Positions 29,170 through 43,199 of a stretch of 64,000 nt of DNA are shown piece by piece (within the stretch, counting starts at the first letter, position 1; each line of letters opens with the position of its first letter). The position numbers were made by a program, and so were the translations under genes. Source of the DNA: Stratiolaelaps scimitus (taxonomy: Eukaryota > Arthropoda > Arachnida > Mesostigmata > Laelapidae). The DNA lies in the NCBI GenBank assembly GCA_019614645.1, contig JABWDB010000002.1, positions 26,401,501-26,465,500 of the forward strand, given 5' to 3'. The notes under the pieces are model-generated. The model was given only the letters and a program-made list of their open reading frames with translations, was not told where the DNA came from and made no database searches.

Positions 29170-32100
29170 GATGGTAAAGGGCATCGCTAATCAAAACCCT
29201 ATGGTTACTGTAATCATATACAATTTTAGCTACACGGAAATATGTTTATGATGATACATGCCTATTTCAAGCCATGTTCCTTCTAACATCAGTGCTGCGG
29301 GACACGAAGTAGAGGATTTCAAAGGAAAGCCAGCCTCAGAGGGGGCTCACTGCGTGTATAAGGCTTATTTAATACCGATTTGGAAAGCAGCAACATAGAT
29401 GATACACTTTATTGAAGTAGGCGTATTTTGTCCATAACTAAATTCTGGGTTAAACTATTGTTTCGAACATTATGATGACCGTAAAACCACACTAATGAGT
29501 TGGCATCCTGAAGCGAACTTCATCCGAAGCAACACTGATATTGCAAAAAAGTGCTCATAAATCTGTCGATTAGCCTCATGCTTAAATATATGCATAAACA
29601 TATACATGAATGGACAGAGTGCACACTGTATCCTCAGAACACGTTCGGGTCAGGAAATTCACAGCCATATATACTTATGTTAATTGCCTTTAGTGGCAAC
29701 TGCCAGTGCGAATGCACTGTGAACTATACATTTTAGTATTTGTGTCGAACAATCACACGTCGCTAGTCATTTTGGCCACAGGGTCATGATGACTAAAATA
29801 ATAATAATAATGACAATTTCTAATCATAATTCGCTCGGATCCCATAATTCGTAAGTGGCACTTATTCATATATAACAGATGCGTCTGAAGCGGTTCTACC
29901 ACCAATGCGAGGGCTCCGGAAGGCGGCGCTGAACATCAGCTACGGCACTAACTGTGAAGGGATTTATAGGTTCCACATCTTGTAGTGAAATAGCAAATGC
30001 AAGCAACGCATTTCAAATCCACCCGCCACATGGCCACTGCACTATACATCCTACTGGTATGATATTGTAAATAATCGATTCACGTACAAGGTCGCATACA
30101 CTCAAGGCTAACAGTTACTGGATGCAACTGCGACAGGATGAGTCCTAGGAAGATGTGCTAATATCAACTGACGTTTCTACATGATATATTCATGCGGAGG
30201 GCGCGTTATTTGAATACTGGCTCTCTGTTGCCATTTACCCCATGTCCGGACGTGGCGAGCAAGCCACGTAGCTGTATTTAACCGCATCAGCTACCAATGT
30301 GATTCGCCAACCGGAGGTGTGAGGTTTGTGCTGCAATAAGCGGAAACACGACCTATAGAGCAGTCTAGCGGTGAACCCTTGCGGATCTAAAATAGTCTGC
30401 ATCCCCAGCGGCAAACACGCACACCTCACTATGGCTTTGCGTAGCACAATTTGTGGTATGCTTTAAAATGTTTTTAAAGAGATTGCATTCAGAGAGTGTC
30501 CGTCGTGGAAAAGAAGCTGCTAAACACTCGTTTCGCATAATTTTTACATAATTAAGAGAAAAATTAAACGGAAACTGTCGAGAGATGATTGTCATCGCTG
30601 ATTTTCATCACGCATTTAACCGTTCCGTTGTTGTATGTAATTTGCATAAAGGACGGGTGAACGAGTTTGGGCGATTTTTGGCTCGGATAAATGGAAGTCA
30701 TTGTCAGACACACGTGTGGTGACACCCATTGCAGAAAGCAATATTGGGCTGACTAGTTGGTTGGCTTGCTAGCACTGGGCAAGTTCAATACGGTTCGCAA
30801 AGATCTATTTGGCACGGCGTGCCGTCTCGTCTTCTCCACTCCGGTGTAAGAGTGCGTGAATAATTAAGTACGCACCAGGGGACACCAGGAGGAGAAACCT
30901 AAACGAACATAGAATATCAACTACCCGAAGGTCCAAGCTGGACAAGTACACTAATTAGAGCCAATCTAAACGTTCGAATTAGACGCCCCCGGCGAAGCCG
31001 CCGTATGGCGACGAAGCTGTCACCCCGTCCGTTTGTTGTCCACCCGGCTGACTGGTGACGTACTCCGTCGTAAGCGGTAGGTAGCAGCTATTGTCGTTTC
31101 GCTGGTCAATCGTTGCGCATGACTGACTTCTCGTAGGGTGTCACCGTGTTTTGGTCGAAAACTGCTCATTTCTGTAGGGAAGGTGCCTTTACATGGCAGC
31201 TGACCCGCTGGCATAGTCTATCGTGGAACGTTAGAGAATAAGTTAGAGTATTTGGAGAGCAACATTCACATGCTCTGTAGTAATTTTGTTTACCACAGCA
31301 TGTAGTGGTGGCGGTAATTAGCGTGCAGTTAATTGAATTTTCGTGATGGTAACCGCATTTGTGATTCGAAACCAGCCTCATGTACAGAGTAAAACTAGTC
31401 TGAGACCTTAAAATGACTAACTAAAAGGAAAGTATCCAATAAGCAAAAAATCATTGTCTATAAGCAGTCAGCAATAATCTATTAGAACTAATCATCATCA
31501 TCATCGCCATCATCGTCATTGTCACTAACATGGAAATATACCACAAAGCCAAAAGTAGAGCTTTCCTGGAATATTGCTTCTAAACAGTCCTCACAGACAG
31601 TGTCCTCAACATGGAAACACGAGATATTTTCTCCGTTGTGTTCAGCGGATCAGTGCTCTTCAAAAACCATCGCGTAGAAAGTTAGATCAAAAGTAAAACG
31701 ACCAATCTGATCGAGGAGCTCTTGAGTGCGACTGCTCTCCTCACAATTTTACTATAATGAGAAGCGATTTGGCCTGTTTTACCTCACGTAACTTTGGACT
31801 GTCTACCCCCGTTTGGGCTGATCTCCGTTCACGATCGGCCTCCTGAACCTCTCAGTTACTGTACGCCCTACCGAAAATTCCCCTGGGACTTCGTCGAGGT
31901 TCATCTACCAGCAAATGTGGTAGGATGCTGGCTACCCGTCAAGCTCGGAAATACAGTTGAGGGCCACGAACGAAATTTAGAACTGATCCGAGTAAACAAT
32001 TTAATTGACATATAGTTTGGCGTTACGGTGGCGGCTGGCGGTCGGCTGTAAGATTCATTAGAAGTAATTGAACTCGGCTGAGTAGCTGGTTGGTTGATTG

Positions 32101-35100
32101 GTGCTCACGAACAGACTAGTGACACAGCTATATTTTGAGTTTGTCGAACATTCGCAGCTTGATCATAGCTAGAAATAATTCGACGAGTTGTGAATTGCTT
32201 TTTACCTTGATTGATACTGTGTTAGGTTCAATAAATACGTTTAATTGTTGGTAGTAGCATAGGTGTGTGACACAGTGCACTGACGTATCAATGGTATTTC
32301 GCAGGTGTACTTTTGTTAAAAACAGGTTGCCCGCAAAGTGAATCCACTGGCCCCTAGTCAGTTGAATATTTCCAAGCGACTGTTAACCGCACATAGATCA
32401 GATCGATCAGAATGAACATTCAATGTGCATACACCCAGAGGCGGCGGTGATGGTTAATAATGACAACAATAATTATATTCTGTTGATTGGGTAATTACGG
32501 CAACATAATCAATGATTACCGTAACGTATGGTAGGTTGCTTGCTTACAAAACGCCATTGGGTCGGTTTGTGTTCATGAGAAATTTCGATTTCGGTATGAT
32601 TCTGTGAAATGTTATTAAATGTCATGCACTTGATGAGATAATTATTGGACTAATGAGAATCGAGAAGGTACTGAAGCGCTTCAGGGCTACTCCCTTAATA
32701 ATGCTCGACTTTTATTTCACATGATGGTGGTGTTAGCGACGGCACACAGCAGGTGTGTCTAATACTTATGTCTACGACTTCAAGGCATATATTAGCGATG
32801 TAGATTGCCGGTGAGGTGTTTTAAATAAGATATAGCCCACTTATAATTCCAGCATATAGTTTTAAGATCGACATTATGTCTATCTAATTATATTTTGTAC
32901 ACCTCAATTTTATACAAAATCGACAAAGAATGCCCCCTGGAAAAACACCTAAATAAAAACTTGTGAGTAATGTTATTACCCAATAGAACCCATCATTAAA
33001 GTAAATTTTTTGTAAGCAATACGTAGTTTTAAAACAGCTAATTATAAAAGTGTCTTTGTATTGTAAATAATTAACGAGTTATATTCCGAATACCTTAATG
33101 ACTGACATTCAAGTAAGCTTATAATAAACTATTATAGCATTTAAGGATGAAGGAATAATTTTTGATTAACCGATTCATCGAAATCTTCACTTGACTGATG
33201 AAGAGTTAATGATAACCTGAAATATTTAAATAACTATACGAAAAACAAGCTACTAGAGATGTATATTTATTTGAATAATGTCACATAATGTCTTATTCTG
33301 AAGATTGTTTCCGCGTCATAAACAACAATGAATTTCTTAATTACCAAGTTTCTTACACAGTGCAGGCTAATTCTGAGCAGTACTTCAAGTGCTGCTGTGA
33401 CGCTCTGTTCCCGTTGGGAGCAAGGGACTTTCAGGATACATAAAACTTGGGCACACCCTACCTGGGTCAGTTGTTATGTGTTTGGGGGAACGGGGGCTGG
33501 TATGCTACAGCTCGAATGCGGACTCATACACTAGTGCACAATACTAACTTAATATGGCCCAAATAACCTTTCTGTTACTTGGAGCAAAATCCGAGACGAG
33601 TTAGTAGCCTTTAAGGATGAGACTCTATGGCTCTCACCCACAACATATCTATATACCTTGGAACGGCATCCCCAGCCGATCGTCACTAATGCTTATTTTG
33701 GGTGCATTGTATATAAATAATTTTCTAATCAGGAAGCCTGGCATGTAACGTAGGTAGTTTCCGCGAGAGTTCTATCTATCTATCCATTGTATTTCGAAAG
33801 TTGCAGTCGATGTCAATATTTAACTCGATCCACTTTGGTGAATAGTAACTAATCCAAAGCCAAACGATTGGGTATTGTACACTTATCAAGGAAGGAAACG
33901 GTGCAGCGAATTGAATTTTGAAACATCAATGTCGGACTTGTTGGAGCATTGCCACCGCTTTTGAAGCAGAACGGAAGCTTCAAAACATTGTTTTATATTT
34001 AAATGTGAAAATGATATGGTGTCGTCCCAACGATATGTATATATATGTGTGAATAGGGTATCGGATGTGTGTTGTACTTGGCATTCGGGTGGAAACTTTC
34101 GTCATGCGTAAAAATGAGTGAAATTTAAAAAAGAAGCCCTTTTAGAAACATATTGATGGGTTGTTTAGCTAATCTCATGACACAGTTTCGGACCATATTG
34201 GTTAGCATCTCATGTCCAGGGTCTGTCAACCAGTAGAATGCTATTTACATAGATTTTCTGGTTTTAAACAAGGTCCCACTTGTTCACTTGACCACTTTTC
34301 CGAGATCCGTCTTGTTATGTGGAGAGCTAATGGAGACCTAGCAATGGAGGTGTTCCGGGCTCTCGAACGGCTTATTGAGTCGCCTATATATCCGCAACTC
34401 CATTAAATCACCGTATCACTCGTCAGTGTTCGCTTCGTTCAGTTAGCCGAATGTTCCGCACCGGACACAGGTCATCCATAGTGAACGAGTAGCGCCCTTA
34501 AGTGGAAACTGTGCGACATTTACCAAATGGCAAATTGACGCGCCATTAAAGGTGAATAGCCCTAGCGGTAGGAACAGCCAGCATTAAGTCAAAATATTGC
34601 TTCTCATGCTTTTATATACTGTCGAACTAACGGAGCGCTTAATTTCTTCGGCGAATGGTATAGCTAGATTTAGAGCTTGGTTGACCTTTAGCGAAGAGGC
34701 AGCCTTCAAGTAGAGTACTCGAGACATATCCACGAGTAATAACCACACTTTGGCTTATAAAAATACTCCCAAGAGTCCACCCTGGCTACACACGTGCGTA
34801 CAAGTAAAATTTGACAAGTCGCGCAGTAACTTATTCCAGTGAATAGAGTTGCCCCAGGAGAATTTGGTTTATACCAATTCCAGTGAAATTCCATACAGTT
34901 GGGGTTCGGACGAAACATAAGACAATATATTGAAGTACTTTTATGAATCCAGATGATAACCAAGTGTCTGCTTACACAACTGCGTCGGGTTACGTATATA
35001 TATACATACATATATATATTGGAGCACCTCGGCTGCAGCCACACGGTGATAAATTTATTCAAATCAAACCTCTCCGCAAGACCACAAAGGTCGGCAATGA

Positions 35101-36459
35101 ACTATCCTCGGGCTTTTCATGTTTATTATACTCATCTCTGCAGGGAATATCTGCAGAACGATAGCTCATGAAGGTAACACTTCACTAACGCCTCGCTATC
35201 AATGCTAGAAAGAGAAACATCATTCGCTTGAAGAGCCTACCTTGAAGAGCGGATCCAGTTTGCTCCAGTACATCTCTATGTTATAACGATGCCGTGAACG
35301 ACGTTGGAAAAATGGCATTCTCTCACGTTTCATGAGACCCTCAGATCGCTGGAGCACCTTGGAAATTCTATGCCCAAATGTCATACAATAATTTCAATGT
35401 TGTGCCACTTGAGGAGCCTGGTGTCCCGATGGATTCCCTGATACATATTTATAAAAAAACTTCTCGAGCCTTTTATTTGTTACGGCAGGGAGAGCTGAAC
35501 TACAAAATAGTACTTCGCAGATACACAAACAAGATTCGATCTGCCCACGCTGAGCGATATGTACTCACCCGTGTGGCGCTCGTTGCTTGCAAAAATTAAG
35601 TATTTCTTAAAATACTGCCTTCCCTGTGAACTCTAGGAGGAATTCTACCCTGAGTGTTTTGATTGAATATTTGTATATATACAATTACTTATACAATTAC
35701 TTCCTCTGCGTACACCTATTGAATACACTGTGTATGCAGTGCTCACTATTTGCTACATGTCTGTCACACAACACGCATGTTAATATTTGATCTAACTATT
35801 TGTCGAGAACTTCAACGTTGTAAAATTGCATTTCCGCGAATAGCCACACATTGAATTGAGTCATGTGATTTTTTTGCGAATTCCCTCTTCGATTTCGAGG
35901 TAATTTAGTACGGTGCAAGATTTAATACTATAAACGTCAAACACCGTAACTTATCGAAATACCAATGGCTATTTATCGGAGTGAAGGATTATAGCTATCG
36001 TTATTTCATCAAAGATTTATTTCTACTAACATTTTTGATCACATCAAAGATACTCGCGGCTCAGTCCTGTGGAAATTTTCTCTCTGGACCCGTCATATCA
36101 GTTCTGACAATCGTCAGAATCGACATCGTTCCCATTGTCTGTTATGTAACTAACTGCTCCGTGTATGTAGAGTTGCAATATCCTGTCATGAAACTTCGAC
36201 GTTCTTCTGCCTGATGTGCGCCGTCCGTGAAGTCTGTAGAACAGATCCTGGGAGACAAAGAAAAAGGATGAGATGGAGTGAGCAGATCACGTTACACGTT
36301 TAGGCGTTGGCCGGGCAAGAATGATCGAACAAAGTGTAGGAGTTGTGGCCGGGAGGCAGCGGATACCACTGATATAAGGGGGCTGAAGATTTGAGGTAGG
36401 GAGGTATGAAGAGAAACTGAAGACTGGAACCGAGAGCCGCGACATGCACAAACGTGCAG
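29170..36459. other. No recognised gene
   Basis: AT-rich. A few short TA runs occur, such as 34997-35020. Open frames up to 118 codons are present, none with a recognisable domain. Confidence 0.5.
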
Positions 36460-37110
36460 ACTGACAATGTCGTACCGTGAAGGGCGTACATCGGTTGCGC
36501 CGGTCGGTGCATGCCGCTTGTGCTTCATAAAGAAGATGGTTGTGGGGGGTGGTGTATGCACGTCAGTTCGTCCGTCCGTCTGCATGTCTGCCTACCTACC
36601 AAGCTCCAACACTGGCCTCGATAGCTCTGGATACCTCCGGCGGCTGTAGCTTGGTCGAAGCTGCTGGGACGCGAGCAGCTGCTTATTCAGGGCGTCGTGA
36701 GTTATGCAAGGCACGTTTTTGCAGCTGCAGATACAGGCGACTTGGCTGCTGCTTCTGCTGTCGGCCTCCTATGCCCGATGCCATGCCACCCATGGCAGGG
36801 GTCGCCCGGCCGCTATTGCCAATGCGGCCGTAGTTGTGACTGCCGCCGAACCCGCCGTTCCAATGTCTCCTCCACACCCGCGTGGCTTGCCTCGTTCTTG
36901 CACCATTTCGTAGCGCACACTCGACTTGTGCTCGCGGTTGTGGCCGTGCCACTGCGAACTTCATGCGGGAAGAAACGATACCGTCTGTCTGGCGGCCTTT
37001 CGGCTATGAATTAGTTGCCTGCCCGATGGTAGTCCGCAATCGTGGAAAAATACTACCGAATGTCCCGGATGATGTGAGGATGAGATTCGTTTAATTACGT
37101 TTGCACAGGA
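36460..37110. other. GC-rich block with possible exon
   Basis: The minus frame at 36964-36683 is glycine-rich (NGGFGGSHNYGRIGNSGR). Overlapping it, an acceptor (ctgtatctgcag) and a donor (gtaggt) on the minus strand delimit an open 125-nt segment, 36600-36724. No family was recognised, so coding status is undecided. Confidence 0.3.
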
Positions 37111-40100
37111 CCTGCGAGCATGGCATGCGGGCCCTTCCTCTCTGAGCAAAGGCTATGACTTGCCGCACTGAAAGGCAGGACGAGAGGGAGCGAGAAAAAC
37201 GTTACGAAAGGCGAAGTCATTGAATTTGAAGTGGGTTCAATCCTGATGTGGAACGTCGATTGGCAGAAGAAAAATAGATGCAAGCATCCCCTTTCAACAT
37301 ACAACAACAAATTGTGCTGACTATACCGTACGTGAAGCCGAATAGTACTTGATCAATATGGTGAAGGTTATAAAGGCTTTAATGAAATTTACCGCCGACA
37401 ACTCTCAAAATTATCATTTTAAAAGCTCAACTTGACTCTCAAAAGATAAGGAATCACCAAAAATACTGTCGAAAGTTCGATCTTTGTACACAAACATTAT
37501 GCTGTACTTCATTACGATGAGTGTCTGTGGTAAGCTAAATAAATGCTGGCTGCCTGGGGTTTCGGTTAAAGGAGTCACAGTCATCGACGTGTAAATATAA
37601 AAAATTTGAGAAAAACTATATATATATATTATATGTAGAGTTTTGTCTTGATAAACCTACAACTGTGTCTGAATATAAATCCTGAGATAAAGACGAGTTC
37701 TTAACTGAGTAGGTGTCCTCATTGTTTGCAAAACCGCCAATTTCGTCAGCCTGTGTGCACAAGGCGAATCGAAGCAATATTTGTTTTTTAGTGTTTGCAT
37801 GCCAGCACTATTGAAGGGGAGAAATGCTGCTCGCCGTGGAGCTGCTACAATTCCATTGTGTGCTCTCACTTGCTTGTGACGATAGCCTGATCCAATATTC
37901 ACGTCATAGCAGTGTCGAAGGCTCTAAGCAGAATTGAAGTGTCCAACTTGGTGGACACAAGCAGATAGGCCCACATGATCTTAAAGATATATATATATAT
38001 AGCTCCGTACATCTCTGAAATTGTCGGCAATTGTCACTGGAAACATGGAGTGAAATATATATTATATGTATTATATTGGAAACAATAAATCGATTCATTT
38101 AGGCACTGACCCATAGCTGTGAAAGAAAATCTATCGATCTCCACTCTATTGGTTTAACAATTTAGACCCCGGACGGAAGCTATCGAATAACGATCGCTTT
38201 CAGTTCTCAATAAAACGAAGGAAAAATGATTCTAATAAGAACAGCATACTCTCGAAATCTCCTAATAACACAGGCGAATAATGTCGAACATTTCATTGAC
38301 TTAAAGAAGCAATTTTTCATACACGTCCGAAATATCTGGTTGCGACGGTTCATCATTTCGAGAATATCAAGAGTGATCGTATATTAGCCACCCATCATAG
38401 CTGCGCGACTTCGACGAACGCGTCGCTCTCCTCTCTCTGAACCCTGTGCGCCAAAGGAGTTGTTCTTCTAACTAGCTTCTGTTAGAGTGATCCTTTATCA
38501 ACTGATTATTATCGATCACTGTGCTCGTGAATATGTGATGAATGTTTCTCTCTATAGAATCCACGAGAATAGTAAGTGGCACCTATAGTACATAATATCT
38601 CTCACTACAATAAATCCGTTCCCTCAAATCTTGAATCAAACATTGACAAGTACGAATGTCCGATGTGTTATTTTAGATTTATGACCGTAGAACAACAACG
38701 AATAGCCGACATACAATATAACGGTCGAGAAAGATGGGTGAGACATAGTAGACGCATAGATTAGCATCCGAAGTCGTACACTTCGCTAGCTTTACTTTTA
38801 AGGTATAACGTACATATGAAGGCCATCAATCACAAAACAAATCTTAGTGCAAGTACTACTAAGATGCGCGTGGCATGTTGAGAACAACATAAGAAGGCTG
38901 AGTCGGTCAAACCTCAGGCGGTGCCCCGCGTGTCACATCGGAGTCGAACCGACGTCATATCGAAGCTTGACGCACCCCCAGAGCCAAGGTGTCGTGGAAC
39001 ACTGAATATTGAAATATCATACCTGGCGATGACAAAAAGTAAATCTCTCCGATTCCGACTGGTGTTAGCACCGTTTAGACAAGAGGCCTACATTTTTGGG
39101 TGTCGACAAATGGGAAGTCAGACGAAGATCGTAGATATTCGATGGTTAAGGTATCGGTGTGAAGTAGGGTTTCAACGAAATTCAATGAACTCCTCACAAG
39201 AACACGCCGAGAAAGTGGTCTATTCAGATTGACAGCAGTGGAATGTATTTCGCAATAAGGTTTCCATAAATTGATTATTTTACATCGTCCAATCGATATC
39301 TATAATGAATGATTAGCAAGCAGCAACGATGGCCCATAGGCTCGCATTTAGAATTCCAGTTTCATATCCAATTTTCGGGTCGACGTCTTGGTATTGAATG
39401 TATCTATAGGGCGATGAAATATAAACGCGCAATGAGCTTTTACCTCCACCAATGGTCTCGCCACTTGGGTGCCCTATATTTGTTAGGCTCGCAACTCGTT
39501 TGTCATGGGCATATGGCTTTACTTTATCTCACACAAATCCCTTGTATTCAATTTGGTTTCCGGATATTCGTACAGATGAAATCCAGCTCTATGTTCCCTG
39601 TCAAGTTAGTTACAAATAAATAATTTCGTTGATAATTAAGTTAAAAAAAAGAGCTACGATAGCAGTTCCAACCAGTATATTTCCAGGTAACATCAACACG
39701 ATCGTTTTCAATTGCAGACAGGATGTGCCCTCCCTCAGGACATATGGTGTGCCCTATCTCTCACATCTAACAATGAAATGCCCTAAAACAAATAGCCTTT
39801 ACTGGCCAATCATCGGGAAAATCGAAGAGTGGCACGGGTCATTCTTTTCCTTGGAGGCTTCGACGAGCCAACGAAACTTTCTTTTGAAAGTGTTTCGTTT
39901 CAACCTATATTGAAGGGCCACTGACTCTTGAGAGCCATCAGAACCGTCTCGTAACACTGAGTATATCACGAATGCAGAGCTGCGAAGCGGGCAGCAACGT
40001 TCGCCATTGATCCAACCTGTCGTGAGGTGCACTTCGCATTCGAGTCCGGACCAGTGCATTCGACCGATTTGCCCATTTTCTAAGTAATCCGGTCCTCAAA

Positions 40101-40516
40101 TGGTTATTTGCCGTGCATAGGAACTCAAACACAGCAGATTGTTCGGACGATTATCCATAGACACTTCCATTAACAACCGAGTCTCTGAACACTAATGGGA
40201 CTTTGCCATGCACGGACCCCGCAATACAACATTTGCTAAAGGGATCAAAATCACCGATCCTGTCAGCCAGCCACTATTCTTCACAATATGTTGTGATAAA
40301 CTATTTCACAAGACAGGATGCGGTGTAAGTATTGAAAAATGCTAATTCATTAAATTTGAATACCCTTTCAAAATGATAACCGACATGTTATGTCGAAATA
40401 CCATATGCGCGTTATCACTTCCTATGCTTAGATGGATATATATAATAGCATGCGCAACCAGAATAATAGAATAATAATAGCTTTGTGTAGCTCCTTTTAA
40501 TATGGGGCTCCTTTTA
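37111..40516. other. No recognised gene
   Basis: AT-rich with short TA runs (37618-37635, 37989-38002) and open frames of up to 104 codons lacking domain signatures. Confidence 0.5.
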
Positions 40517-40850
40517 ACCACTGTGCAACCATCCCCGGTTACGCAGTAGCGCGTGCGGAACGGGCAAAGCTAAGGAAGTACGCCGCTCTCCAAGCAACCC
40601 ACCTGTTTTCCCCCCTTGCCTTTGAGACCTTGGGCGGGCACGGCCCTCTCACTGCGAACTTCCTCGAGGGGGTCTACCATAGGCTGATCCGCGCCACCGG
40701 GGACAAGCGCGCTGGCTCTTTCCTCCTGCAGCGGCTGTCCCTCGCCGTGCAGAGAGGCAATGCCATCGCCTTCCTCGGAACATTGTCGTCCTCACCCCCC
40801 CCCCCATAATCTCTAGAAATCCCGCCCTACTGTATGTTTGAATAAATTTT
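40517..40850 (+). mobile_element. 5'-truncated retrotransposon 3' end (copy 3, longest)
   Basis: Open frame from about 40517 to TAA at 40807-40809 encodes ARAERAKLRKYAALQATHLF, FETLGGHGPLTANFLEGVYH and SFLLQRLSLAVQRGNAIAFL. This type of segment is found at the C-terminus of invertebrate retroelement polyproteins (from memory). The 3' end gtatgtttgaataaa is shared with the other two copies. GC content is well above the surroundings. Confidence 0.65.
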
Positions 40851-43199
40851 ATAAATGCTTTAATATATTAACGATCCGCTAATTAAAACCAGCGAAATTA
40901 GCTGCTATTTGCTGGTTCCAATTTTTATTATTACAATTTTGATTAGCGTGCCCACTCGACCGTACGGGGCAACTAAGCACCGGCAATGATTTGCTATGAG
41001 ATACAGCTACCAATCTAAAAGTCCTACATCTCTTTGGATGTTTACGCCAAATGACTTAGATTGATCATCATTTCACGTTACGGCATTCAAATCTGTTGAA
41101 ATCCAAGCCTCAATCATCACCCGCGCCCTGATAACAACAGCATGGAGCCGTGAAGAAAAGTTGATTATTTCTCATCGATTGAAAGTCGGTCCTTTGACTC
41201 CCCTCTAGCCCGATGATGACTAGCGATTGATGTAACAAATTTTTCATCAGAAATGCGCAAACAAAGTCGGTACTTTCCAAAATCTTGAAATCGAATGCGC
41301 TAGCATTGAATCCACAGAGTGTTAAATCATTCTTTTGATGTTGCCTCTTGAGAATACGAACGGATTTTCTATCACCATTGTATATGGGAATACAGCTCAC
41401 AGCTGAAGAAGTCTTATTAAACTTAGCTAGATTTGTTACTAAGCACTTCCTTGTCACCTTGTGTTTATCTGGTTGTCGTCTGTTGGATTTCTACTAAACA
41501 GAATCCTGCGGCTAGTTATTACTATTTCATAGTTAACACCATAACGCTAGAAGGTACATGGTGTTTTGTAGAAATTGAACGATTTGAACCAGAAAGTCGG
41601 ATGAAACACCGTTAATAGCGATTTAATGGTAGGCATCGATTCCGGTCTCCATTAGCAGTGAGCTGTACTTCAGACGATGGAGAACTTTTCTCTGAGAGAG
41701 CCGATTTGGTATATTATATTTTAAGTAGTTTAATCGTAACCTGGTGATTTTCTATACGACATAACGGTAAATAGCGATTGGGTTCTCAACAAAAGTAAAC
41801 TATCTAATGTAAAAGAGGAATGCCATTTTACCGCCATAGTTAAATGATCATCCAGCATTGCAAACATACGTAGACACTTACTTAATGAGTCATGTAATGA
41901 TATGGTTTTCCCAATGTAGGCACATTCACCAGACACATATCGGCATTTCGAGAAATTTGCTTAAGACTTTAGAAAATTTCATTTGTGTCTCCGCTCATAC
42001 CAATCATTAACCCCCCAGCGAGTTCACAATGGGCAACCCTTAGTTCTGTCCGTTTTCAGTTTTGACTGTCATCGCGTCACCAGCTTCAAACCCCACTTTT
42101 AACCGTCGATTGTTTCGCTTTAGCGTGGTTGCGAGCGTTGTGCCCTGAGGCCAAAGCCCGCCTCTATCTTCTTACCTTTGTCTCAAAATATTCATCGCTC
42201 ACTTTTGTTCCGCTCGGGTCCTTTTTATCTTTCCACTGGGCGCAGCTGCCGCCATTGCCGACGAGTTGGGTATCAGACACAAGCAAAGGTGGGGATCGGC
42301 GGGTCGAACACAGTATCCGCGAGTGAAATCAGACGACACAAAGCCAAAGTTTGGTCGTTGCCTCTGTCGACGAGTTCCCTCCTTCTCTCGTTCTGTGGCC
42401 TCAGGCGAAATAACAAATAACACAAACACGTGAGATGAAGGGGATATCAATTAGTTACTATCGTATTGTAACGGTGCTACACGAATGAAGGCGACCAGCA
42501 ATATAAGCGGGTGATAACGATGTTGAACCTAGCAGCAGGAGGTTCATATTGGAGTATGATGTACTGTCTGTATTGAGATTCAGGATATCGAATGTGGGTT
42601 TGACCTACAGATTTGATACAGACGTTACCCCCTTTTTTCCTTACTTCGTACAGAACTAAGGTCAGCTACGTAGCTATTACTAATAAAACCACTGACCGTT
42701 AGATGTAGGTTATATATCCCTATAGATATGCATATGTTAGCCTATCTCACGTGACTCCTGAAATCGCATAGAACGATTGCTTCGGTATTTCATTTTAACA
42801 AGTTGCAGTTATGTCTGTTGCTGCATCGACCGTTTGTCGCGATAAACGTACTGGCACCATCTGTAATAAACGAGAGAGTTTGAACATTTTTCGTGCCTAT
42901 AATGTTCGTACACTGAAAGTGATATCTATATCATATTTATCTAGCGCTACGTTATTGTTGCCCTGACCACATATAGCACCTAAGGTTTCCGCACCCGTGC
43001 ACTTCACTGATGCGTGTTTTATAAAATGACTGCTGGTCCGATTCGATGAAGTCAGTGCTGAGTAAACTTCCACGACTTAGCACTGTGCAACGAACACTGG
43101 CGCAACTCTATAGCAGGTTACCATCCACCATCAGCACAACGGCAGCCGCCTTCATCTAGCCTCTGGTTCGGCCCATTCACAGTCAGTAGCCTTCTGCAT
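40851..43199. other. No recognised gene
   Basis: Only short open frames, for example 41110-41457 minus, with no recognisable family. Confidence 0.5.

Noticed and set aside
38929..39000. Possible tRNA gene on the minus strand with B-box GGTTCGACTCC
   Set aside because: The T-arm pairs, but the acceptor stem has mismatches and there is no A-box or plausible anticodon arm.
41110..41457. 115-codon minus-strand open frame
   Set aside because: No recognisable motif; composition like the flanking noncoding DNA.
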